13,295 nt of DNA from Nitrososphaerales archaeon TH526 (lineage in GTDB: Archaea > Thermoproteota > Nitrososphaeria > Nitrososphaerales > Nitrososphaeraceae), in contig JAATVR010000130.1 in the NCBI GenBank assembly GCA_014523665.1, positions 1-13,295 of the forward strand. The letters run 5' to 3'. Under the pieces are notes generated by a model. It was not told the DNA's origin, ran no database searches, and was given only the letters and a program-made list of their open reading frames with translations. Made by a program: the position numbers and the translations under genes. Positions 1-7,396 of the stretch are shown one piece after another. Numbering within the stretch: the first letter of the stretch is position 1; every line of letters starts with the position of its first letter.

Positions 1-102
1 ACTGTTCTTAGATTCTATACAATGCCAACTGTTCTTAGATTCTATACAATGCCAACTGTTCTTAGATTCTATACAATGCCAACTGTTCTTAGATTCTATA
101 CA
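1..102. repeat. 27-bp tandem repeat, 3 full copies plus a 21-bp partial
   Basis: Three identical 27-bp units (1-27, 28-54, 55-81) are followed by 21 bases of a fourth (82-102), after which the sequence changes. There is no spacer between units, so this is not a CRISPR array. The period is a multiple of three and two plus-strand frames stay open through the units, so it could be the tail of a repeat-coding gene lying to the left. Perfect identity points to recent expansion or to an assembly edge. The array may extend beyond the window. Confidence 0.9.
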
Positions 103-301
103 CGGTAGCATACATATTTTTTAACATATAAGTATTGTTGTGACACACGAACATGACCATTATTTGCTGCTGGTATCTATCCTATTCTTCGGCTTTATAT
201 TCGTCAGAAGGCCCATTCGTTAATCTCTCCCACACACATATTTCTTAACAAATCAATAGGAATTACCTTAATTTTTGTAATAACCTGCAATTACAATTCC
301 T
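103..301. other. no gene seen beside the repeat
   Basis: Together with the tandem repeat this makes about 300 bases without a supported gene. Only very short open frames occur on either strand, and no convincing promoter or RNA structure was found. Confidence 0.5.
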
Positions 302-481
302 TTAGGAAATTTGGTTGCAGGTTTTTGCGTAGATAAAATATGGTTTGCAATCAGAGTTATGATCTGGAAGCAAACCTAAAAAATATTTTGCAGTGGCTCG
401 TTCAGAGTATTCTTCGTAATAAATTATTTGTTCGTACCTTTTTGTAATGTCATCGAAGACGAGACTTTCAAGTTCCTTCAT
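302..481 (-). CDS. small hypothetical protein (59 aa), doubtful
   Basis: Not recognised. From the ATG at 481 the product is 59 aa; an in-frame TTG at 499 would add six residues. It is rich in Glu, Lys, Tyr and Asp, has no membrane segment, and carries two Cys about 10 residues apart near its end. The composition looks like a soluble helical microprotein rather than an antisense artefact, and no other frame competes for the stretch. A 6-bp inverted repeat (502-520) lies just upstream of the TTG. There is no Shine-Dalgarno site. It could equally be a chance open frame in a non-coding region. Confidence 0.3.
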   Translation of the reverse strand: MKELESLVFDDITKRYEQIIYYEEYSERATAKYFLGLLPDHNSDCKPYFIYAKTCNQIS

Positions 482-501
482 ACATTGAATAGGATACAAC
501 A

Positions 502-520
502 GTCCTAAATCCGATAGGAC
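502..520. repeat. inverted repeat GTCCTA-7 nt-TAGGAC
   Basis: Perfect 6-bp arms at 502-507 and 515-520 flank a 7-base loop. It ends three bases upstream of the TTG start candidate of the small minus-strand frame, where an operator or a leader hairpin would sit. Its short length makes chance possible. Confidence 0.4.
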
Positions 521-823
521 ATAGATAGTTACAAGATGTATTAAAGAACTTTAAGACGAGCCTTAAGAACAAGGAGCATCCAGGAACGGGTTTAATATTA
601 AAGGTAGCTTGTTTGGGCTACAGAGGTGCGAAAATCCAGAAAATCAATACTTTTTCGGCGCCGAAACTTTACAGTTGGTGTTCGAAGACCAATTCGCTTC
701 ACGAAACCCTGCTACATTACAAATATTATCGATTGAAAAATGAACATGAAGAAATAGATCTTTCAACTATCTTAAATTTGATTCAGAGCCGTATCATATT
801 GAGTGTATGTTGAATACCATAAT
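521..823. other. intergenic region with palindromes
   Basis: A 66-aa plus-strand frame (613-813, TTG start) crosses this region. It lacks a start signal and shows no family features, so it was not called. The notable content is the GC-rich palindrome at 653-666 and a second dyad at 675-692. The right end carries the promoter of the operon. Confidence 0.5.
653..666. repeat. 14-bp perfect palindrome TTTCGGCGCCGAAA, copy 1
   Basis: The palindrome stands out as GC-rich in AT-rich DNA. With two more T on the left, a 16-base string (651-666) is repeated exactly at 10793-10808, about 10.1 kb away. Copy 1 is followed 8 bases later by an imperfect 18-bp dyad (675-692; arms TTGGT and ACCAA around TTCGAA). 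It may be a protein-binding site, a recombination site or a mini-element end. Confidence 0.75.
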
Positions 824-832
824 TCTTATCTA
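824..832 (+). promoter_or_regulatory. TATA-like box of the TTL-GMC operon
   Basis: The T/A-rich stretch TCTTATCTA is centred about 29 bases upstream of the ATG at 857. That is the spacing expected of an archaeal TATA box if transcription starts at or very near the start codon (leaderless mRNA). This is inferred from position and composition only. Confidence 0.4.
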
Positions 833-856
833 TCATTAGGCAACATCGCACTCAAG

Positions 857-1531
857 ATGCAAATTTTTGACTTGAAGGGAAAGATCATCTCCAAGGAGCA
901 GCTTCCTATGGAAAATCTACGTGTTGAGGCTTTTGATGAGGATCCTATATTGAAGCCAGATGACCTACTTGGCGAATCAGAAACAAATACAAAGGGCACC
1001 TTTGCAATCCGGTTTGACAAATCCAAATTTGACGATTTTTGGGAATCCTTCGAAGGAACTCCTGATGTTTTCCTAGAGATTAAGGACAATCGACGCAAGG
1101 AGCTGATTCATACTAGGACCTCGAAAACTAGAAGGGAGATACAATATCACATACGGGTTGATCCTATTATGCCAAACCCTGATGCACCAGATATCTACTC
1201 AGGCAATGCCAGACGGATGCTAAACATGTTGGCTGAGGTTGGAGAACTAATCGGCGTTGAATACAGAATTAATTTAGATCTCTTGAACAATGGGAATCTT
1301 GATGACGAAGTCAAGGAGGGAATCACGGAATTTGTCGAGGGGCATCAAGACCGTAGATACAATTTTGATCAACTCATTGTAATATTTAGTAGCCTGATTG
1401 ACTCCTTGGCAGAAGAGACTCGAGTTGGGAATATTGGATATGATGGTCCACAGGTTCCAAGGTTCCCAAGAAGAGTTTCGTACCATCAGGTTATCATATG
1501 GCCACGGCAAGAGGGATTTGTATGGGCATAA
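857..1531 (+). CDS. transthyretin-like domain protein
   Basis: This 224-aa soluble protein has no signal peptide or membrane segment. Residues about 1-100 look like a transthyretin-like (TTL) beta-sandwich: a GKIIS start, then LRVEAFDEDP (21-30), DDLLGES (35-41), TKGTFAIRF (45-53) and TPDVFLEIKD (68-77). This is the family order of a strand, an acidic D-x-D turn, an LGE step and a 'PDV' strand. Residues 115-190 are mostly helical and unrecognised. The family usually acts as a binding or scaffold module, not as an enzyme. The reading frame is open up to a GTG at 803 (242 aa), but ATG 857 is preferred because it begins right at the domain and has a TATA-like box at the correct spacing. The gene overlaps the GMC gene downstream by 10 bases, so the two proteins are probably made together and may form a complex. 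Confidence 0.75.
   Translation: MQIFDLKGKIISKEQLPMENLRVEAFDEDPILKPDDLLGESETNTKGTFAIRFDKSKFDDFWESFEGTPDVFLEIKDNRRKELIHTRTSKTRREIQYHIRVDPIMPNPDAPDIYSGNARRMLNMLAEVGELIGVEYRINLDLLNNGNLDDEVKEGITEFVEGHQDRRYNFDQLIVIFSSLIDSLAEETRVGNIGYDGPQVPRFPRRVSYHQVIIWPRQEGFVWA
1511..1515 (+). promoter_or_regulatory. ribosome binding site GAGGG setting the GMC start
   Basis: GAGGG lies 6 bases upstream of the ATG at 1522, inside the 3' end of the TTL gene. It selects that ATG over the in-frame ATG at 1498, which has no such site, and it implies translational coupling. Confidence 0.65.
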
Positions 1532-4134
1532 TTTATGGAATAGAAGATCTAACAGATAGGCACGAAAAGTATGAAGTTATTGGAGATGATGTGGCTGATT
1601 ATGCAGATGTATGCATCATAGGATCGGGGGCTTCCGGCGCGGTTCTTGCCAAGGAGCTTGTTGAATCAGGTAGAAGTGTAGTATTGATTGAAAAGGGCGG
1701 ATACTATGAAGGGAGAGATATGAACCAGCGCGAATTAGATATGATGCCACTTCTCTGGAAAAATGCCGGTTTTAATTTTGCAGATAACTTAAGGGTAGCG
1801 ATTGCCCAGGGCTGCTGTCTGGGTGGATCAACAATAATCAATGATGCTGTTTGTTTTGATATCCCGCAAAAAGTTCGAAAAGAATGGAGCGAAAAAGGAG
1901 TCAAATTTACTGGGACTGAGTGGGACTATCATACTCAGAGAGTACGTTCAATCCTTCATGTCACTGAAGTAGGAGATGATGAACTAAACAGAAATAATTT
2001 GATGCTCAAGATTGGCGCAGAAAAGTTAGGTCTACGAGAACACAGTAAGAATTTTAGAAATTGTGTGAATTGTATGCAATGTGGTTTCTGTCACGTTGGT
2101 TGTCATTACGAGACAAAGCAGAATGTTCTAGTTACTTACATCCACAGAGCTTTAATGAGCGCTGACTCAGCTATGAGAATCTATTGCAATTGCGATATAG
2201 AAAGAATCGTTTATCAGAATGGAATTGCGGAAGGTGTAGAAGGCAGTTTCATCAATATGGACAAAACAAAGTTGTACAGGATAAGGGTTAATGCAAAGAT
2301 AATTATTGTAAGTGCAGGAGCCATAGCTTCGTCGAAACTGCTTCTACAAAACGGTATTGCGCAGAAAACTGCCGGTGTAGGACTGTGTCTGCATCCGGGA
2401 GTCGAAGTAATAGGGGATTTTGATTATGAAATAAAGGGCAACCAAGGGATTCCGATGGCATATACTGTACATGACTTTGGAGTGACTAGAAAATCTGATG
2501 TTACTAGAAAGGAGTATGGTATTGATGACAGTACTGATGAATTCTTGATAGAGAGCATTTTTCTCCCATTGCTACAATTCTCGATCGCACTTTCGGCAGG
2601 GGGAGCGCTTGAACATCGAAATCTAATTCAAAGATACAACAATTATGCAATGGCCGGAATAGTAGTACGTGACGACAACGTAGGAAGAGTAGCTCTTACT
2701 AATACGGGCAGAGCGAGCGTGAGATATGAGCCGTCGCAAAAGGAGCTCAAAGCAATTGCAAAGGGAGTTGAAGTTCTGGCAAAAATGTGGTTTGTACTTG
2801 GGGCAAAGAGAATTATTAATTCTCATAGAGCTGTGCCAATAGTAACGAATGAAGAAGAACTTTCCAAGTTACTTGAGAAGATAGTAAATGATCCGAAGAA
2901 TCTTCTTTTAGGATCAGCACATCCTCAGTGTGGTAACAAGATTGGTACTTCGCAATCCGACTCCGTCGTTGATTCTAATTGCGTAGTTCATGGTTTCAGG
3001 AATCTTTTTGTCTGTGATGCGAGCGTCTTCCCTACTTCGGTAGGAGTAAATCCTCAGATATCCGTAATGACAGTGGCTTCAATCGTCGCATCTCGGATAG
3101 CCAAAGATTGGGATGAAAGCTATGCGTCATTGCCACTGAGTACACAACTAGGCAATACTTGTGCTGTAACACAACCAATGTACTGCTCGAGAAGTGATCT
3201 TTCAGAATTCTTTGACTCTGCAAAGTCAGAGTTGGATACCAGCATACTAGCAAATAGTCCAAAGAAAGAGCTCGACGATAGTAACTGGAGACTTGATCCC
3301 GAGAGCCTCATGATATATAATAATTTGCAATGGAAGGGGATATATTCTCGGGATAGCAATATTCAAAATACATTACTTCTGTACTTCGGAGGGTTTTGGA
3401 AGCGGTTTAACAAGACTGAAGCGGGTGATGTAGTAGGAATTACTCATCCTTATGAGGTCCCTGTATTCGCCAAGAATAGAGGGATCCAGAAAGAGATAGA
3501 TGGATTTGGTAAAGTAATATTGTTAGAGTACCAAGATTTCCCGTACAATCAGTTCTACGATGTCCTAAAAATAATTGATGAAAATACTATGCTTGGCAAA
3601 GCCTTCATGGGGGCTCCGAAACTTGGTAGGGAGATTCTAACCTTTTCTATGTCAAGAAGATACCCATTTGAGTTTATGACCGAGCAAGATCATGAATTCC
3701 TATACAGTAAGTCGAAAAAGCCTACCTTAGACTCTATGGTGGGAATCTGGATAGGCAAACTTGTTTCCGATTCTGGATGGAGTGATACTGTATTTCGGTT
3801 TAGATACCACTTTGATACAGATAGTAAAGGAAACAGGAGCTTAAAAAACGACTATGTTTTCGGAAATGTCATTGCAGGTACAGCACAGGTCGTCGACAAA
3901 AATGACCACGTAGAAATGCAGGATGCTACTCAAGGTCTTTTTCATGACGAAATAAGGTGTGTTAACAGTAATGTCCTTATCGGAAAATACTATTCACAAG
4001 AGAGTAACATACTTCGATGGTTTCCGCAAGGATTAAGCTTCATACACGCTGATCAAGCAACAAACAGAGTATACTTGCCTTACATCTTACGAAAGATAGG
4101 GGAGGATTCAGCCTTTAGAAATCGAGTTGGGTAA
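1522..4134 (+). CDS. GMC-family flavin oxidoreductase with Cys cluster and extra C-terminal region
   Basis: This 870-aa protein is far longer than the usual 500-600 aa of GMC oxidoreductases, which oxidise alcohol, sugar or sterol hydroxyls with FAD. The Rossmann motif GSGASG is at 34-39, followed by VVLIEKGG (53-60). A second FAD region with LGGSTIIND is at 100-108. A Cys-rich stretch, CVNCMQCGFCHVGC (181-194), has the C-x2-C-x2-C-x3-C spacing of a ferredoxin half plus one extra Cys. A related four-Cys stretch occurs in long-chain-alcohol-oxidase-like GMC proteins. The GMC C-terminal domain is at about 385-527, with candidate catalytic His467 (SAHPQCG) and Asn510 (VNPQ) and the FAD-contacting VCDASVFP (497-504). 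Residues about 590-870 form an additional, unrecognised region that may hold two beta-barrel-like halves. No signal peptide is seen, so it is probably cytoplasmic. It is co-translated with the TTL protein. The substrate is unknown. Confidence 0.85.
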   Translation: MGIIYGIEDLTDRHEKYEVIGDDVADYADVCIIGSGASGAVLAKELVESGRSVVLIEKGGYYEGRDMNQRELDMMPLLWKNAGFNFADNLRVAIAQGCCLGGSTIINDAVCFDIPQKVRKEWSEKGVKFTGTEWDYHTQRVRSILHVTEVGDDELNRNNLMLKIGAEKLGLREHSKNFRNCVNCMQCGFCHVGCHYETKQNVLVTYIHRALMSADSAMRIYCNCDIERIVYQNGIAEGVEGSFINMDKTKLYRIRVNAKIIIVSAGAIASSKLLLQNGIAQKTAGVGLCLHPGVEVIGDFDYEIKGNQGIPMAYTVHDFGVTRKSDVTRKEYGIDDSTDEFLIESIFLPLLQFSIALSAGGALEHRNLIQRYNNYAMAGIVVRDDNVGRVALTNTGRASVRYEPSQKELKAIAKGVEVLAKMWFVLGAKRIINSHRAVPIVTNEEELSKLLEKIVNDPKNLLLGSAHPQCGNKIGTSQSDSVVDSNCVVHGFRNLFVCDASVFPTSVGVNPQISVMTVASIVASRIAKDWDESYASLPLSTQLGNTCAVTQPMYCSRSDLSEFFDSAKSELDTSILANSPKKELDDSNWRLDPESLMIYNNLQWKGIYSRDSNIQNTLLLYFGGFWKRFNKTEAGDVVGITHPYEVPVFAKNRGIQKEIDGFGKVILLEYQDFPYNQFYDVLKIIDENTMLGKAFMGAPKLGREILTFSMSRRYPFEFMTEQDHEFLYSKSKKPTLDSMVGIWIGKLVSDSGWSDTVFRFRYHFDTDSKGNRSLKNDYVFGNVIAGTAQVVDKNDHVEMQDATQGLFHDEIRCVNSNVLIGKYYSQESNILRWFPQGLSFIHADQATNRVYLPYILRKIGEDSAFRNRVG

Positions 4135-4393
4135 CAAAATACACCACCAGCAGAGGTCTCAAGTTATTAAAAGCCTTTACTTGTTAATCACAGATTGAAG
4201 GATAATTTGAACTAGGCGAAGGGTATTAGTTTGTCAATAAAAAGGATCTCGCAATTATGAAATGTACTAATTCACATAATTATAAGTTTTAATATTTTTA
4301 TATGTGAAACGAATATGAATAAATCAATTGACACTTTTAGTGAACGAATCTTTAACAAGAAAAGGAGAAGTGGAACTTTTTCTAGGACAACTC
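4135..4393. other. intergenic region downstream of the GMC gene
   Basis: No gene or clear terminator was found. An AT-rich tract at about 4285-4303 resembles an archaeal promoter facing right, 15-25 bases before an ATG at 4315. The 67-aa frame from that ATG has no recognisable features and was not called. Confidence 0.4.
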
Positions 4394-4636
4394 TTAGGAT
4401 GGTCCCCTTGGTATCAAATCATTGTATATGTAACAGTTCTTTTGGTCACCGCCATTTATTCTACCCGAACATTCAGATGAGAATGATGAATCAAAGTCGG
4501 GGTTCGTACTCTGTGTGATGTCATATTGTACAAAGCTATCTTCTGGAGCCCATACTCGGACCATTCTTCCAGACTGAGAATAGTGCCCATGAATCCAGTT
4601 TATTAAATGAGATGAACTCTTCGCTGTACTTTTTAT
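4394..4636 (-). pseudogene. fragment of a secreted-type protein, no start codon
   Basis: An 80-codon open frame runs from just after a stop (4637-4639) to the stop at 4394-4396. It has no usable start before Met25 (4564). The translation looks like coding sequence: INWIHGHYSQSG, then MVRVWAPEDSFVQYDITQ, then a Ser/Asp-rich stretch and two Cys. This resembles a beta-strand-rich tail of an exported archaeal protein. The last 25 codons overlap a plausible plus-strand membrane peptide (4370-4480), so only one can be real there. The family is not recognised. It is interpreted as gene debris, consistent with the decayed neighbours. Confidence 0.4.
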
Positions 4637-4670
4637 TCAGTAAACATCTATAGAAATTTATTACTTCTAA

Positions 4671-4680
4671 TTTATCTATT
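4671..4680 (+). promoter_or_regulatory. TATA-like box of the Thr-rich protein gene
   Basis: TTTATCTATT is centred about 27 bases before the TTG start at 4702, which fits a leaderless archaeal transcript. It is supported by position and composition only. Confidence 0.35.
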
Positions 4681-4701
4681 AGCACATATAGTTAACTGTA
4701 T

Positions 4702-5229
4702 TTGATTCCCACAATAGTCCTTTTCCTAATACCTGTGGCACTTATTTTGAGTGTTGTTGCTGTATCGCCTATTGCAGCTAGTAATGAGAATTCGGGTTCT
4801 CAACAGGACTTTGTTACTAAGACTACAACTGTCACCAGTACTACCAGTACTACTCCCAACAATAATGAGACATCTGTGACTGAACCTGAGGGAACTACAA
4901 CTACTACTAACAATAATGAGACATCTGTGACTGAACCTGAGGGAACTACAACTATCACAACTACAACTACTACTACCAATACACGTGTTAATACAACTGC
5001 ACCTGATGATGCCCAATACAAGAAACCAGCAACAGTAATCGTTCAATCCAGTATCACAAACGATTGTAAACCGCCTATCTTCTGTGATGATATCAATGTC
5101 AATACCTTTCTAACAAACGTTAGTACTTCCGAAGGAAAAGATATTCAAATTCCGCAATCCATTCAAGGTTGGGCAGTCTATCTCTTTCCCGAATCAGACG
5201 GACTCCAATCAGACCTGTTGTTTAGTTAA
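4702..5229 (+). CDS. exported Thr-rich mucin-like protein
   Basis: This 175-aa protein starts at TTG 4702; a stop eight bases upstream (4693-4695) excludes any longer form. Residues 3-20 form a hydrophobic signal segment (VLFLIPVALILSVVAVSP) ending at an AAS cleavage-like site. Residues about 35-100 are Thr/Ser/Asn-rich, with NET sequons and a 17-residue unit (NNNETSVTEPEGTTTTT) present twice. This suggests a heavily glycosylated, extended cell-surface stalk. Residues 100-175 form a small domain with two Cys (CKPPIFC). The gene ends abruptly, so it may be the truncated N-terminal part of a longer surface protein. No catalytic motif is seen. The exact family is not recognised. Confidence 0.6.
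   Translation: MIPTIVLFLIPVALILSVVAVSPIAASNENSGSQQDFVTKTTTVTSTTSTTPNNNETSVTEPEGTTTTTNNNETSVTEPEGTTTITTTTTTTNTRVNTTAPDDAQYKKPATVIVQSSITNDCKPPIFCDDINVNTFLTNVSTSEGKDIQIPQSIQGWAVYLFPESDGLQSDLLFS
4858..4952 (+). repeat. 51-bp in-frame direct duplication
   Basis: Units start at 4858 and 4909 and are identical over about 44 bases before they diverge in a Thr-codon tract. The period of 51 bases equals 17 residues, so the frame is kept. It lengthens the Thr-rich stalk of the exported protein and marks a place prone to slippage or recombination. Confidence 0.85.
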
Positions 5230-5420
5230 GTTTGCAAATTTCCATAATCAAATATACGAATGTTTATCGGTTCAGCAGAGCCTAGGTTTTCTTCGATGTA
5301 TTAGGAATAAAGTCAGCAAAAGGAATCGGCTCATCTTTAGTTTGTTTCCCTACTTAGTAAGTCCCTGAAAAACAATGAAAAATGAATCAATGGATTCCCC
5401 GTTCGGATGTGGATCCAAGT
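5230..5420. other. convergent intergenic region
   Basis: The Thr-rich gene from the left and the decayed copy A from the right end here. No gene, oligo-T terminator or RNA gene was seen. Confidence 0.5.
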
Positions 5421-5791
5421 CTAAGCTCCTGATGTCATATTGTCAGTCGAGATTTATGTCACATTTGACATCGGTGCCTGAGAGGTGATATTTTCCAAAG
5501 TTCCTTAATCTCTTTGTCAATGGCACGATCCTGCGACACCAATTCAGGGGTGGGGTTGTGGCAGTTGTTCAGAGTTCCAGTAATGTATCGAAGCCTGACG
5601 TTCTCAGATTGAGGTTCAGCACATTCTAAGATAAACCATCCATACCCCACGTACGCAACTGCACATATTGGATTAGCCTTAAAATCAATTGTGTTTGTTA
5701 CGTCAATAGATTTGCCTTCTTCAATTAGCGGATCTTTTAAGCAAAAGATTGTCCCATTATAGTCGGGATTCCGGTACCCGAATTCTGTATA
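5421..5791 (-). pseudogene. decayed secreted-protein gene, copy A (frameshift and stop)
   Basis: The open frame on the minus strand runs from 5791 without an ATG and reads GTIFCLKDPLIEEGKSIDV, later GYGWFILECAEP, NVRLRY and LVSQDRAIDKEIKE. It matches copy B (10525-11100), which has DPLI, WFVIKCTEP, DARLRY and LISQDRATDNEIKE in the same order. After KE, copy A has 23 bases where copy B has 24, a one-base deletion that ends the frame at 5459. If the frame is restored, the tail resumes the similarity (TSQAPMSNVT, then a TAA, then DNMTS) and ends at 5421. Both copies carry N-x-S/T sequons at the tail, so the ancestor was probably exported. Its function is unknown. Upstream sequence is also lost. 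Confidence 0.75.
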
Positions 5792-5797
5792 TCAGTG

Positions 5798-6211
5798 TCA
5801 AGGAGTTGCGTATGAATATGCTGGGTAATGCTTCTGCTCTATACTCATACCAGATTGTATATCTGGTGGTACTTCTACACTTGAAATTGGCATCTCCACT
5901 CCATCCGTAAATCCACCATCGGCACTTTGTTCAAAGCCATTCGATTTTTCAATGATATCAGCGAGAGGATCGCCTAAAAAGGTGGTCGTAGATGTGTAGC
6001 TTGAATTAACCGAAAAATAGTGGCGTTTTCTAAGGAGGTATAAAAAGCAATACTTGTTAGTTACCAGACGACTATCTAACGTTAATAAACACTTGAAATT
6101 GTTTAATCGGATTATGTCCCCTCTCCCAACCTCTCTTAAGACTACAACTGATCTTGGATGTACCAGGAGAACGTGCTTCAAAAAGAAAGGTTCTAACACC
6201 CCCCGCCCCAA
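5798..6211 (-). other. uncertain open frame, possible upstream part of copy A
   Basis: The frame is open for 137 codons. Only the second half looks coding: TTTFLGDPLADIIEKS, a Gly/Asp stretch, then VEMPISSVEVPPDIQS and HYPAYSYATP. It stops seven bases before copy A opens in another frame, so it may be the frameshifted upstream part of that broken gene. The first half is basic and unstructured and probably not coding. There is no signal peptide or start signal. Confidence 0.25.
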
Positions 6212-6635
6212 TCCCGTTCCCAGAGGCTCTAAACTTTGAGTCTTCTATAGAGATTATCTGTTTTTCAGTTTGCTCGACTCTCCACAGATAGCCGGTAGAC
6301 TTGGGTACTTTTTTAACTTATTATCTAGGATATTCTCATTGGTTGAGAACTGGATTTGGGGTTTATACTGTTCATGAGCAGAAATAAAATCATACAAGTG
6401 GTACTGTAGACCAGTAGGCCAGAAGGATTGGAATTGGAATCATTTGCAATTGATATAAGTCCAGTCCACTGTACTGTTCTTTTGACTATCGGAATGGAAG
6501 TATAGAGATAGCCTATTTCTTCTAACTTCCATTTGAGAGTCTACTTTACTACTTTTTGTGTGTAAAATTACCGTATGTAGTACCATCAGAACAGTAAAAG
6601 ACAACTTAAACATATTTATTATGCAATTGATTGAG
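6212..6635. other. intergenic region, nothing clear
   Basis: Short open frames exist on both strands but none shows a start signal or recognisable residues. An A/T-rich TATA-like stretch at about 6607-6620 precedes the small CxxC protein. Confidence 0.45.
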
Positions 6636-6785
6636 ATGGCCTTCAAAGATCCGACAAAAATTATAGTAACAAATAAGAGTCAAGTGTGCGCGAGCTGCAA
6701 CACGAGGACCGTCATTTTCGAACAGGGTGCATTAACAAGCCATTCTGGATATGGAATATTGAGAAATAAAGTAGCAGAGGAGTAG
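6636..6785 (+). CDS. small CxxC protein (49 aa), tentative
   Basis: From ATG 6636 the product is 49 aa, beginning MAFKDPTKIIVTNKSQ, with one CASC motif in the centre and a polar tail. A single CxxC could bind zinc as a dimer or form a disulfide. In-frame starts further up exist (GTG 6558, ATG 6621). ATG 6636 is preferred because an AT-rich TATA-like stretch (6607-6620) lies about 20-25 bases upstream. There is no signal peptide. The family is not recognised, and a chance frame remains possible. Confidence 0.4.
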   Translation: MAFKDPTKIIVTNKSQVCASCNTRTVIFEQGALTSHSGYGILRNKVAEE

Positions 6786-7366
6786 AGGATGGGAAATAAT
6801 TTGATAGCAACGAAACCATGTGACTGTTACCTATCTTAGATACTTGTTAATACCCAAATTCGTACGGTTTGAAATCGCGTCAGATTCATCATAAAAGGCA
6901 TTTCTAACAACTGTAGGATTTTCCCTTAGTCATTAAAGAGTGCTCACATTGATAAAGTTAGAAAACAATTAATCATCTAGCTTCGACGTCGTAGTTTGCA
7001 AATGTATCTTTTACGGTTTACCATGAAGTAGTTGACTCGAGCTCTCGGAGGGATATTACAATTAAGGTCTGCAGCTATGAGCTTACCTTCTTTTCCGTTA
7101 ACGGATTTTGAGCTTAATTTTGATTAGTTGTACAGCGAGCAACATTTTTGGTACTCGTCAGTTATACCATGATCTGAGAGAATGTTGTTGAATCCAGAAT
7201 CAAAAGACTAATACTAACGAGCTTTAATTTATGTCTACACAGATAACGTCTACATTCGGCAGATAAGCGGTATGGGAGTTCATTGTCACTCGTAATACTA
7301 CGTCTATTGTACATGAGCTTGATACCAAACTAAGAGACCGACCGTATCCTGTCATTATTTTTTATT
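6786..7366. other. about 580 bases without a recognisable gene
   Basis: No open frame worth calling, no tRNA-like cloverleaf and no repeat was found. A 12-bp palindrome (TCCGTTAACGGA, 7094-7105) is present, but one of that length is expected by chance in a window this size. Confidence 0.5.
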
Positions 7367-7373
7367 AAAAAAA
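7367..7373 (-). terminator. oligo-T terminator after the VWA-like gene
   Basis: Seven T on the minus strand lie 23 bases beyond the stop of the VWA-like gene. T-rich tracts of this kind end transcription in archaea. Confidence 0.5.
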
Positions 7374-7396
7374 GAGAGTGGTGTTGATACTCTACT

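Noticed and set aside
1..102. CRISPR-like direct repeats
   Set aside because: Units follow each other with no spacers, so this is a plain tandem repeat.
613..813. 66-aa plus-strand frame
   Set aside because: TTG start without a ribosome site, crosses a palindrome and a dyad, no recognisable residues.
826..1098. 90-aa minus-strand frame
   Set aside because: Antisense shadow of the well-supported TTL gene; Ser/Arg-rich composition typical of a shadow.
4315..4518. 67-aa plus-strand frame
   Set aside because: Basic, irregular composition. Two other frames over the same bases look more protein-like, although the upstream sequence is promoter-like.
4726..5046. Minus-strand frames rich in Ser/Cys or Val
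   Set aside because: Antisense reading of the Thr-codon repeat; low-complexity shadow.
6054..6239. 61-aa plus-strand frame
   Set aside because: No start signal or family features; opposite strand of another doubtful frame.
6880..6895. C/D-box-like string on the minus strand (ATGATGA then CTGA)
   Set aside because: The boxes are only a few bases apart, with no room for a guide and no second box pair.
7094..7105. 12-bp palindrome TCCGTTAACGGA
   Set aside because: About three palindromes of this length are expected by chance in a window of this size, and no gene is nearby.
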